From positions 109,161,908 through 109,225,907 of the forward strand of contig OX352763.1 in NCBI GenBank assembly GCA_947095585.1: a stretch of DNA of 64,000 bases, in the 5' to 3' direction. Of this stretch, positions 10,961-21,087 are shown in pieces. The number at the start of each line of letters is the position of its first letter. The stretch's first letter is position 1. Below the pieces are notes generated by a model. It saw only the letters and a list, made by a program, of their open reading frames with translations. It did not search any database and had not been told where the DNA came from. The DNA comes from Nephrocerus scutellatus. Its lineage: Eukaryota; Arthropoda; Insecta; Diptera; Pipunculidae. The position numbers and the translations under genes are program-made.

Positions 10961-12125
10961 GAGTTTGCCATTAAGAAATCGCTACTTTCAGCAATAATTA
11001 AGACGATTTTAAAGGTTAGCGAATAGATTGTCATTAATTAATGCAATAATTAATTCTTTAAGACTTTAAGTATAGGGTATATACACATCCACCGACTTCA
11101 GCCTTCAAACAAGCACCAAAATCAAAAACAGTTGCAATCTAACAACAAAAATGACACAATCCCAAATCATCGTCAGCATTGCTACCCACATCGACTAAAA
11201 TAACCGGGTGTGCCCTGCCGCCTCCATCACCCATCACAATAACAGTGAGCAAAAGTGACACTGGCTTTTTCAATTAAAAGCAACTTATTACTTTTCTATG
11301 CAAATTAGCTGTTTTGAATTTGGAGCGCTTAAGAGTTGGTCTTGCCTGAACACTGAACTGCACACAACTGCAGATGTTAAAATATTCCAAAAATGGAATA
11401 AATTGAATTTAATAATTTTTTGCTTCTATTGTTGACCAAAAACTTTAAATCTGAATAAAAGCAAATGACAAACAAGACATGAAGGACTTTTTTGTCGCAG
11501 AATTTATTTTGTTATTTAGCATAAAACATAAAATCAATTTTATATTCGTAATATGCTAATTGCCAAAGCAGCGTGTGACATTTGCAGTTCAATAAGTCAT
11601 TGTTTTGTAAAAATAAATAGGCGCCATGCGTTATGAATAAAATATCGATTTCCAAAAAAAAAATTCTGATCGTGATTGTGGTTTCGATAGATATTTCGAT
11701 GAATCATGCGGAATACGGCAACTACCGCGATGGTTGTCCATTTGTTGTTCAATAATAGATCGATCATCGTCTGAAATACTCGCCAATTATAGATCTTACC
11801 GTTTGTTCAGTTGGCTTAGAAGTTTGTTTACACTTTTACTCTTTCTTCCTACATATTTGCGGTAAACGAACAGTCGACCCATTTTCAAGTCCTAACAATA
11901 CAATGCGTCTATCCGACTGACTCACTGTGTTGAGACTGAAAGTTTTGCGGTTTGGAGAGCATGTCATTGTAATCCATGCACTGTCAGGTATTAACATTTC
12001 AAGAAAATCCACTGAATCATTTGTTGGATAGGTGCTAACTTTTTATGTAAACATGGCTTCGACGTACCGTCTAATTATTTCTTATGTTTTTCGATATCAA
12101 TTAATTTAATTAACGGTCAATAGAC
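10961..12125. other. No gene recognised
   Basis: More than 1.1 kb of AT-rich DNA with no protein motif. It contains TTAATTAATGCAATAATTAA near 11034-11053, short A-runs at about 11656-11665, and no obvious tandem repeat. Confidence 0.3.
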
Positions 12126-12129
12126 AAAC

Positions 12130-13150
12130 TATATGCGACAAAAGTGAGCCCTCAGGTATGCCAATTAAAATCGGTTTTATTTATTTATTAAACAAAACCC
12201 TTTAAGAACAAATTTTCAACAGTTAATGCCTAAGCAAACACACAAAAATTTACTAAAATTAGAAAAAAAGTACTGGACATCAAACAGAACCTTGGGCATA
12301 CCTTAATTGTTTTTAAATGAATGAAGGTATCTTTTAAAGCAAAATACGTATTCTATTTACGGCTAGCTTATAGATAATATATATATTGTAACTAACTGTT
12401 ACCGGGCGCTTCACTATCCGCACACATAAACCCTTACCAAAAGCCTCCACCGACCATTTACACCCCCTCCACTACCCACCACGGCCACTGTTCGAATCGT
12501 GAGTTATGGTCGCGAGTTCATACAAAAATCCTTTGGAAAAGTACTTTTAGTTTTTCCCGAATTTTTCTACTTTTCAGGCAACTTTTCCAATTTTTTCTAT
12601 AACCATATCCGGTCGAGCCGTTTAGCCGTGTAAAAGTAACAGAACACACAGACAGAGTTATTTACAAATTTAAAATATTCGTTTGGATTGTTTCTTTGTA
12701 AAAAGTATAAGTTTCATTAGTGAACCCTGAGGTACACCAAATCAATCAGATTTCGAATTAAAAAATATTTCTTTGGCATTAAATTTTTTTTTTCATACAG
12801 TTTTTGTACTGGCTTACTGATAGCTTGCTTGAGATGTAGTAATTGTTTGAAAAAAAGTATAGGTCTTATACGTAAGCCCTGACGTAGATCTAATTATTTA
12901 GATTTCGAATAAAAAAACATCCCTTTTACATTAAAATTTGTTGATTCGATCATTCGGTTTTTAATCACAGACCAAAAGCTTACTTAATACATAGTAATTG
13001 TTTTTGAAAAAAACATAAGTGTGTCCTGGAGGTACACCTAATAATTTTAATTTTTTTTGTAAGGCAGGCTGATGACTTACTCAAAACAATGTAGGTAAAT
13101 GACTGAAAAACAGTTATGGCCTCGGAAGTAAACTCTGAGGTACGCCTTTT
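12130..13150 (-). repeat. Loose repeat cluster whose units encode an RT box on the minus strand
   Basis: Five segments spaced about 120-560 bp apart carry 'ctgaggtacacc'-like text. Read on the minus strand they encode: GIPEGSLLSHI (about 12131-12162), GVPQGSLMKLILFTKKQ (12690-12738), DLRQGLRIRPILFFK (12846-12889), GVPPGHTYVFF (13008-13038) and GVPQSLLPRP-stop-LFF (13106-13147). These match the GVPQGSxLGPLLF box of LINE reverse transcriptases. The rest of each unit is AT-rich and non-coding. An unrelated dispersed repeat sits between the first two. Confidence 0.6.
12395..12660. mobile_element. Dispersed non-coding element fragment
   Basis: GC-richer block starting TAACTGTTACCGGGCGCTTC and ending CGAGCCGTTTAGCCGTGTAA then ACAGAACACACAGACAGAGT. 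This resembles the degenerate ends of many insect non-autonomous elements, but I cannot assign a class. It interrupts the RT-box cluster. Confidence 0.4.
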
Positions 13151-13559
13151 TCATGTTTCTGCGGTATATAAATAAGTAAAATGATCGTGTGTGGTTAATT
13201 GGAAAGTCTAGCGACGATTTGAATAACCAAGTAGCTTCGCTTTAATGAAGGTGCTGGCATCTGTAATGGGTTAGGATGCTGTGACTGAAAATTGTCGCTA
13301 TTTGCTCGTTTTTTCGACGTTAAGTTTAACCGATAGGTGTACCAACAAAAGTTGTAAAATAATGCATGCATGAGCATACAAGCAACTCGGTGCCAACCTC
13401 TAGATATTCTAACAGCACGCGAAACTGTCCCATAAAGATAGACGCCATGAATCCGGTAGACTTCTCTATATAACGTATTTTTATGAGCGTCAGCGCTTCG
13501 ACGGGAATGGCAATGAATTATACAGGCTTACATTCGTGCAATTCTTGATATTTGTGTTG

Positions 13560-14190
13560 AACCCATAGTTGTTGGAGTCCAAAATAGTGATAATGAATAG
13601 AGACGATGAGTAACACTTCGAAAAACTCTAAACGTGTTGGTGAGAAATGGGTGACAAATCCAATGACCGATAATAATGTCGAATCCATGGTTTTTTGAGT
13701 CACTAGGACGAATATTGACCGCTAGGGTTGACGTTAGAAAGGAGTGTCATATAAAATGACCGAAGCCATTGCTTTCGGGGTCGCTGATACGCTAATACGC
13801 TTAGGGGTGGGGTTATAAGGAAGTGAAGAATAAATAGTGACGGTAAGACTCCTCCAGTTCTCCTACGGCTTGCGGTGGAAAGGGGTGTCAAATAACATGA
13901 CTGATATTAGTGTCGAAGTTTATGGAGTCGCTGTGATGAATAGTGACGGTAGTACACTTCAAAAACCCATAGGGTTGGTGGTGGGAAAGAATTGCATATA
14001 AATTGACTAAAATTAGTGTTGAAACCATTGATTTCGGGGTCGCTGGTATGAATACTAAGGTTAAGGCTTCTCTAACGCCTTGTAGGAGTGGGGTTATAAG
14101 GAAGTGACGAATGAATAGTGATGGTAGGACTCTTCAAGAAAAGGTGAAAAAGAGATGCATATAAATTTACCAATATTAGTGTCGAACATG
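13560..14190. repeat. Irregular tandem repeat with GGGGTCGCTG motif
   Basis: Recurring text includes TTTCGGGGTCGCTGATACG (13775), GGAGTCGCTGTGATGAATAG (13925), TTTCGGGGTCGCTGGTATG (14033), GTGGGGTTATAAGGAAGTGA (13808, 14089) and ATTAGTGTCGAA (13907, 14178). Spacings are irregular (roughly 80-150 bp), suggesting a decayed array of about 125-bp units. Confidence 0.6.
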
Positions 14191-14400
14191 AAAAATGTTG
14201 GCCTCCAAGGCGTCAATTGTTGCTGGTTTATCAGCATGTGACTTCACGTGGCCCCATAGAAAACAGTCGAGAGGTGTCAAATCGCACGACCTTAGAGACC
14301 AATTCACAATAAGTCAATTTCCGACTGCTCCAAAGCCTAATCGGCGAAAGAATGATTGCATAAATCTACGACTGATTTTCCAAGTAAATTTGGATTATTT
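14190..14400 (-). mobile_element. Mariner-like transposase, C-terminal fragment
   Basis: On the minus strand the segment reads WSLRSCDLTPLDCFLWGHVK and then SHADKPATIDALEANI. This is the conserved region around the third catalytic aspartate of mariner transposases (PLDxFLWG) followed by the C-terminal helix. The Asp is present. The N-terminal two thirds and both inverted repeats are missing. Confidence 0.8.
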
Positions 14401-15100
14401 GGTAGCAAGCGCGAGTCTATTCGTGGTGATTTGCAGGGTATACATATAATAAATTTCAAACAGTGATCGCAGTATGACAGCTCGTTTGACAGTTAATGCT
14501 TTAGTAAGCAAAACCCTTTAATATTTTTTTTATAATTCTCTTCTAAGTAAGGTTGTAGCCTATAAAATACATTAATAGAAAACAAGCCAGATGGCCAAGA
14601 GACCGAATGCTGGTTGTAGTGTAGAGCCAAAAATGATAGTGTAGATAGCTTCTACACTTTATTGTAAAATTACTTGCGAAATATCATAATCGGATATGAA
14701 ACTTCATATTCTGCAAAATTACAAAATTCTTGATTTTGAAAATAATACGACCTTACGACATATATACATATATCAGAAGTTATATGCTAATTAGACAAAT
14801 TTTTGGATTGTTCTTTTGAAATTAAACACCAAACGTATTACTCACTAATTCATTCCATGAAATGCCCTTTTCGCGAAGAACCAGCGAAATATGTGTCGAA
14901 ACTCAGTGAAGTGAAAGAATATTTTTATTTTCCAAAAAAAAAACCCCAGTAAAGTTGAGAAATGATGTCACAGAGTATCGCATTACTCATACATTTTGCA
15001 GCCTTGCATATTTCTTAAGTTGACAATGTAACGGCTTAGGTCATATATAGCAAATTAATCCCTCAAGGCATTCACCTACGCCATACACACACAAGCGAAC
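14401..15100. other. No gene recognised
   Basis: AT-rich DNA without identifiable coding content. There is an A-run at 14933-14942. Confidence 0.3.
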
Positions 15101-15106
15101 TTCAAT

Positions 15107-15458
15107 TTATTTAACAAATGCTTCAGAAAGAAGAAGAAATAAACGTTCCAGAAATATGAATCGTTCAACTCCAGCAAAGAGTAGCCGCCGTTCGAAACAT
15201 TTACATTTCAGCTGTACGGTGATGTTGCCTTTCAATAAATGCCGATGGGCCATAAAAAAATCATCTGCGATGTTAGTTTGTGAGTCCATATTCCAACGCG
15301 CGGCTGGAAAAACACCCAAAGCAAATAAACACGCAGCGCTCACATTTAATTTGCGGGAATTCCTTCGGGAAAAAGAAAACTGCAACAAAGTAGAACCTAA
15401 ATGTTCTGTATTTTTCAGAAATACCTTCCTTTCTTTACTCAGCGTTGGGGAAAATTGA
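15107..15458. other. Overlapping unidentified open frames on both strands
   Basis: Minus-strand frame 15107-15388 (93 codons, with NIADDFFMAHRHLLKGNITV) and plus-strand frame 15156-15458 (100 codons) overlap. Base composition is less AT-rich than the flanks. I do not recognise either product. The minus-strand reading looks more protein-like, but this is subjective. Confidence 0.2.
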
Positions 15459-15492
15459 ATACATCTGTTGGGAATGCCTGTGTTGAGCGACT

Positions 15493-15966
15493 GTGCAACC
15501 GAATATCACCACGGATGCAGACACTACACTATATAAACGCGATTACAACAACAACAACAAGAAAAACTGTGTGTCCGGCGCTACAATTCATTTGCTTGCA
15601 GTCATCGTCAAACGATCGATCGTTCAAAGCGCAATAGAGATTCCTAAAAATAAATTTATGTTCCTGTTCGGTCGCAATGAATTGAGTAGGAGCGGTCTGC
15701 TTGATGGTGTTGCTGATGAGTTCGCGGTGAGAGAGAAAGATATAAGGAAAAGGAATCCCTATAGATTTACAATTGAAAGAAATTTGAAAAACATACGTAT
15801 GCGAAAGCTACAGTCAGTAGCTAACGACTGTGTGATGCTTGTCCTGTGTTTATTGTCTCGTTTTTCAATAGGGACGCCCTATTTTCCCAATAAAATATCT
15901 GAGCTATTCGTGGAGTTAGCCGCTGTTTTATTTCAATGTTTCAACTCGGCTATACTGGCCGTTTAA
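15493..15966 (+). other. Open frame of 157 codons, unidentified
   Basis: The longest plus-strand frame of this part, ending exactly where mariner homology begins. It opens in an ACAACA-rich tract (about 15543-15560, giving NNNN). No family is recognised. It could be chance, or the 5' flank of the mariner copy. Confidence 0.15.
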
Positions 15967-17530
15967 TATTGAAAAATTACAAGCTTCAAGAACGTTTGCA
16001 ACTTATCAAAAGTTCGCGTTTCCTTGCCACAACTTTACATGCGCTAACTAAAATTTTCGGTCTTCGTACTCGTCCTGATAAACGAACAATTGAACGTCTA
16101 GTGGAAAAATTTATCCAGCATATATGCTTTACATAGTGGTCCCCAGCCAATAACACAAAGAAACACAGGGAGTGCTGAGAATATTGCAGCTGCAGCCGCG
16201 TGTGTAAGTCAGATCCCCAAATGTGTAGATTCTGCATCAATTTTAGAAATTGAGCACCTCTGAGAAACTTAGTGATACTTAGGCAAGGACTTGGACCTTC
16301 ATCCCTTAAAAATCGCTTTGGTCCAAGTACTGAAGCCGAACGACTTTTCGCTGGTAAGTTGACGCTAAAAGTGTGCGATGAGGATCCCGCTTATCATCGC
16401 AAATTCATTTTATGTGATAAGCCTTATTTCTGGCTTAACGACTTACTCGTACTAAACAAAATTGTCACGTACTCGTACGCCACACATCTGGCTTAACAAT
16501 CGAGTTATTGAAATCGAAGTTTGGTGGCCAAACAATCGAGTTATTGAAGTCGAGGTTCTGTGGCTACACAATGAGTTATTAAAGTCGAGGTTCGGTGGCT
16601 ACACAATCGAGTTATTGAAGTCGAGGTTCGGTGGCTACACAATCGAGTTATTGAAGTCGAAGTTCGGTGGCCACACAATCGAGTTATTGAAGTCGAAGTT
16701 CGGTGGTCACACAATCAAGTTATTGAAGTCGAGGTTCGGTGGCCAAACAATCGAGTTATTGAAGTCGAAGTTCGGTGGCCAAACAATTGAGTTATTGAAG
16801 TCGAAGTTCGGTGGCCAAACAATCGAGTTATTGAAGTCGAGGTTCGGTGGTCACACAATCGAGTTATTGAAGTCGAAGTTCGGTGGCAACACAATCAAGT
16901 AATTGAAGTCGAAGTTCGGTGGCCACACAATCAAGTTATTGAAGTCGAGGTTCGGTGGCCAAACAATCGAGTTATTGAAGTCGAAGTTCGGTGGCCAAAC
17001 AATCGAGTTATTGAAGTCGAAGTTCGGTGGCCAAACAATCGAGTTATTGAAGTCGAGGTTCGGTGGTCACACAATCGAGTTATTGAAGTCGAAGTTCGGT
17101 GGCAACACAATCAAGTTATTGAAGTCGAGGTTTCGGTGGCCAAACAATCGAGTTATTGAAGTCGAAGCTCTCTGAACCGTTCAGATCTACGAAAGGCCCA
17201 GTCAATTGGCCGCCTCTTTAGTGGGATATTAGGTCTCTACAATTTTTTCTTTCTTTAGTGCAGTGACTTTAGACTACCTCAGGACCAGGATCAAATACGA
17301 AATTGCCGGCTTATTGCAGGATTTATGCGAAAAAGTCATGAAACATTGGCTTAAGTGCATTTCCATGGAGGACATTCGAATGTTGTTGAGTCCAATAATT
17401 ATTTACATTGATGGTAAATGGGTTTTCAATAGGGATGTAACAATTTTGTATTTTAATAAAAAACGCACTCTTAAATTTTTTTATGTTCTGTCAATGTCAA
17501 AACGTCAGTCAAGGTTTACATTTTTATCAT
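15966..17530 (+). mobile_element. Mariner-like transposon copy 1, interrupted by its own 36-bp array
   Basis: N-terminal transposase helix-turn-helix region at 15970-16130 (LQERLQLIKSSRFLATTLHA, then KIFGLRTRPDKRTIERLVEK). Next is GPSSLKNRFGPSTEAERLFA and the region of the first catalytic Asp at about 16395-16440, which reads FILCDKPYFWLN where mariners have IFSDEAHFWLN. The frame then runs into 36-bp repeats (16493-17170) made from the TIELLKSKFG helix that normally sits just after the second catalytic Asp. After the array come RSTKGPVNWPPL (about 17185-17220) and the C-terminal VTLDYLRTRIKYEIAGLLQD with LCEKVMKHWLKC (17265-17360). The central catalytic domain is therefore largely replaced by the array. 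Inverted repeats were not found. It is dead as a transposase. Confidence 0.85.
16493..17170 (+). repeat. 36-bp (12-codon) minisatellite derived from the mariner transposase
   Basis: About 18-19 units of ACAATCGAGTTATTGAAGTC then GAAGTTCGGTGGCCAA. Each unit encodes TIELLKSKFGGQ/H, matching the transposase helix TIDLLKEKCG seen intact in the adjacent mariner copy (18195-18225). The third unit has a 1-bp deletion that brings later units into the frame read from 16462. A T-to-A change makes a stop at 16897; reading continues in the same frame to 17130, where an extra T shifts it. Variants (GGTCAC, GGCCAA, GGCAAC) recur in blocks: 16705-16920 and 16921-17136 repeat the same six-unit order, a 216-bp higher-order repeat. 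Confidence 0.95.
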
Positions 17531-18500
17531 AGTGAAGTTTAGGAACGAGCAACGTTTGGAAATTATTAACAATTCTGAGTCGGTGGTCGCAACTTTAAGA
17601 GCTCTTACTCCAATTTTCGGTCGTAATAATCGTCCCACCAGACAGCCTGTGCGTGCTATAGTGGAGAAATTCAAGTCAACATATTCATACTATTGAATGT
17701 TGCTGTGCCAGTTAGAAAACGCACCGGTCGTAGTAGCGCAAATATTGCAGCCGTAAGGGCTTATGTTTAAAATGAGGTAATTCAGTCGATTTCACGACGT
17801 TCACAAGAATTTGAAATCCTCAGTCCACATTGTGGCGAATTTTACTTGAATTGAAGAAAATCCAGAATTTCATCGAAAAATCATCTTCAGCGATAAAATT
17901 CAATTTTGACTTAACGGCTTTGTTAATAAGCAAAATTGCGTTATTGGACAGCGACAAACCCACACGTGCTTCAAGAGACTCAATTGCATCCATAAAATGT
18001 GACCATGTGGTTTGGATTTCATGCCGGAGGTGTGATTGGACCGATTTTTTCGTCAATGAAAACGATCGTCATGTTACGGTTAACAGAGTTCCCCATAGTG
18101 CCATGTTGGAAGAATATTTTTGGCCAGAATTGGATGGACTTGACATCAGTGATATGTGGTTCCAACAACATGGTGTCACGTGCCACACAGCTGGTCAAAC
18201 AATTGATCTATTGAAGGAGAAGTGCGGTAAACGTGTAATCTCGAGAAATGGTCCGGTCGAATTGCCAGCTCGCATAACCGATTTACCGCTATTAGATCTC
18301 TTTTTATGGGGTAACGTTAAGTCTTTGGTTTATGACAAGAAACGAAACAACGTTAGAGGAGCTCAGGAACAATAATGAACGCGAAATTGTCAGCATTCCG
18401 GCCGATATGTGTGAAAGAGTGGTGGCGCCATGGAATTGATGGCTGCTAACGTACTCGCGGTGGTCATATGAAGGAGATCGAACTCCATACTTAAACTTAA
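17531..18500 (+). mobile_element. Mariner-like transposon copy 2, near full length, decayed
   Basis: Head-to-tail with copy 1. N-terminal NEQRLEIINNSESVVATLRA with FGRNNRPTRQPVRAIVEKFK (17540-17680), then EFHRKIIFSDKIQF and LNGFVNKQNCVIG (17860-17950) with the first catalytic Asp. MWFGFHAGGVIGPIF is at about 18002-18047, and WPELDGLDISDMWFQQHGVT and CHTAGQTIDLLKEKCGKRVI at about 18120-18240. DLPLLDLFLWGNVKSLVYDK at 18280-18340 carries the third Asp. The second catalytic Asp (normally QQDGA) is His here (QQHGV). RGGHMKEIELHT near 18455-18490 is the usual C-terminus. Several frameshifts and stops (181-codon piece at 17830-18375). It is non-functional. Confidence 0.9.
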
Positions 18501-20133
18501 TATGTGTACTACACCTGGAACTAATTTTAGCCCGATATCTTAATTATTATATGTTTGATTTAAATACAAAAATGTTATATTCTTTACCTAATTCGAAAAA
18601 ATTGTTTTTTTGATATCTGAAACACAAGCTGTTTTATTTAACAAAATCGTAAATGGAGTCTTTATGAAAAAATTTCTGAAAAAGTCATATTACCATCCAT
18701 CCATCTGCATATCTAGTGGTCACGCAAGCGTTGTGATAAACCTATAGCTGGTTTTTAAAGTGCCCCAAATGTTTTTTTTTTTGATTATTCCTTGAAGTGG
18801 CATATACACTCATATCAATTGTGAGTGAAGAATACTTCGACTTCGACGGAAATATTAAATATCTTCTCTGCGGAATGTGCAAGTATTGTCTGTCTATCGC
18901 GATAGAATTATACCGGAAGTACCACAAAAGTAGGTAGGTACTCTTCTTCATGCGATTTCTTGTTTGATTTGAAGAACAAGTGGTGGTCTGAGAGAGGAAA
19001 TCCTCTTGAAATCCTCTTGAGAACAAAAGAAACCACCACTTTGGAGAAAGAACTACATAACTTTGTGTTTTATGTCATTGTAATTGTAATTTAAATTCGA
19101 ATTTGAAATATTAATCACAGCACATGTCTGTCCGGCAATTCAATTTCCGTTTAAATAATTAATTCGATAATTTAAACTTTTACTGCGTTCGAAGCGTCTT
19201 GAAGCAATGGCAGTCAAAAGAGAAGTGCTACGGCGTGATTAGAATATGACCTATGCATGCATTAACCGGCGGTAGACTAAGAAGGAGCGAGTTTTAGACG
19301 CGCGCGAGTAAGTACTTCCTTTTGCTATTATCAGGCATGTATGTAAGATGCAAGAAGAACCAGCGCAAGAAGTCATGAGTGTGGTATACGTTTATGGGGA
19401 AAAAAGGGGAACGACGCGGGACGTCTTGATAGCTAGATTTCCGGAATCGGCTTAAAACTTATTTAATGGATAGACATAGACAATGCTTGAGTGGAATCAA
19501 ATTAAAGGTAAGTACCTAATGGAATATTTAATTTATTTAATCGGCCAAAGAGTAATCTCGTGAATTGTGTGCGGTCGACTTGGTATTGAAACCTTATGCC
19601 CACAGAACTGTTTTTATAGAAGCAGAGCTGAATAGTTATTAAAACTTTGACAACAATCAACGAAATTAACAGTGGAATACTTGCATTTGCTAGCTTGGAC
19701 CACAGAATATAAAGGTCAGTTTTAGGTTGATCATGTAAAATATTTATAGTTTCAGAATTCAGTAGTCGACTTTGCTTGACTTATGGATTTCTATTGACTT
19801 TAAAAAAGGCTTTGATTGAGAAGTGACAGTAAAAGTTATAAGAGAAGTCTTTGAAGTATAAATAAAGCGTTTTGTGTGGAATAAACGGTTTTGTTATTTA
19901 AAAAAAAAACTTAAGACAGTCATTCAAAGTGAGTACTCCAATCATGGATTTACAATATTGCTGGCTAAACTTTTTTCGAATGTAGCTTCTTTATTTTCCT
20001 TCTCTCCTTTCAATTCTAAGACATGTTAAAGGATCTGCATATCGGTTAAACTCGATTTCTACGAAAACACTTAAGCTTGCGGTTGCACACAACTAAAAAG
20101 ACCCATTGCTCCATATTAAGTTAAAAAACGTGA
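18501..20133. other. No gene recognised
   Basis: About 1.6 kb after mariner copy 2. A T-run lies at 18772-18782 and an A-run near 19899-19908. There is a GCGCGCGAG tract at about 19299-19307. No recognisable protein or element was found, although the first 150 bp may be mariner 3' UTR. Confidence 0.3.
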
Positions 20134-20640
20134 GAAAAAACCACAGACCATAGAAGCCAGCCCTGAGGAATACCAATTAAAAACTTTGCACTGATAAAAA
20201 ATTATTTTTCCCTTAATTGTGTTACAGGTTCTTTACAGCAACCATACTACAAATATGTATGTAGGGAATAGTTTTTTTTTTACAGAAAAACATAACTACT
20301 GCATTTTATTCACTTGTGACTCAAAAAGTAAAAAAAAGTAGAGGTCTCATAAGTAAGTCCTGAGGTAGCCTTAATATTTCTTTCTCCATTGTTAGTCAGG
20401 CAGCAATTAAACTGCTGGAATCGCACCTATAACTTGTGGCTCACTTTATATACTATAATAGTGCTTGCAAAAAGTAAAGGTTTCATAAGTTAACCCTGAG
20501 GTACGCCTTATATTTCTTTCTCTATTGTTAGTCAGGCAGAAATTACATCTGCAATCGCAAGATGAAAATGTATTTTTCCCGGCGAAATTTCAATTGTGTT
20601 ACAGGTTCTTTACAGGAAGCACACTACAAATATTAATTAT
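20134..20640 (-). repeat. Repeat cluster encoding the RT box on the minus strand (three units)
   Basis: Minus-strand readings are GIPQGWLLWSVVFS (20134-20174), PQDLLMRPLLF after a 1-bp shift (20330-20376), and GVPQG-stop-LMKPLLFAS (20466-20508). The last two units share TTCTTTCTCTATTGTTAGTC and AGGCAGAAATTA with the array at 24000-24890, so this is the same family at two sites about 3.5 kb apart. Confidence 0.6.
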
Positions 20641-20676
20641 GTAATACTGTAATTTTGACTCTAATCTGATTCGCGG

Positions 20677-21030
20677 ATGCTGTCTTTCTTGATGATGCAA
20701 TCAACGTTCGGAGCACTACACCAAGAAGATAGTGGTCCGAGTCGACGTTGGCACCTCGGTACGTACCGTCATCAGGTTCGGGTTGTGGCGGCGGTCTATC
20801 AACATGTGGTCTATCTGAATGCGTGTGGCTCCATCAGGAGATACCCAGGTGGCTTTGTGGATATTTTTACGCGCAAACCTTGTATTCGCAAAGACCAAAT
20901 TATTGCTTGCTGCCATCTATGTAAGCTATGAGTGCCAATGTACTCCCTGAATACTGGCTCCCTACCTATTTTGGCATTCATTTCCCCCAGAATGATTTAT
21001 AGGTCATACTGAGGACACGAGAAAATCACG
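20677..21030 (-). mobile_element. RTE/CFDP2-like LINE, endonuclease domain fragment
   Basis: On the minus strand, NAKIGREPVFREYIGTHSL (about 20945-21000, in the frame of a GDFNAKVGRE endonuclease motif) is followed after a frame change by LVFANTRFARKNIHKATWVS then PDGATRIQIDHMLIDRRHN. These are hallmark residues of an apurinic-type endonuclease: NAK and QIDH-x-LI. GREPVFREYIGTHSL also occurs, slightly altered, at 40760-40840 on the plus strand, so both copies are one family. RT is missing here. Confidence 0.85.
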
Positions 21031-21034
21031 GTCA

Positions 21035-21087
21035 TCGCCGTTCATCATCGGCGTCGTCGTCGTCATCGTCATCGCCATCGTCATCAT
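21035..21087. repeat. GTC/ATC microsatellite
   Basis: Imperfect triplets CGTCGTCGTCGTCATCGTCA and CCATCGTCATCATGG adjoin the endonuclease fragment. Confidence 0.8.

Noticed and set aside
15107..15458. A fragment of a known transposase
   Set aside because: Neither strand gave a motif that I can tie to a named family, so it is left as unidentified.
16493..17170. A CRISPR array (regular ~36-bp repeats)
   Set aside because: Units are contiguous with no spacers, they encode a transposase helix, and the DNA is clearly eukaryotic.
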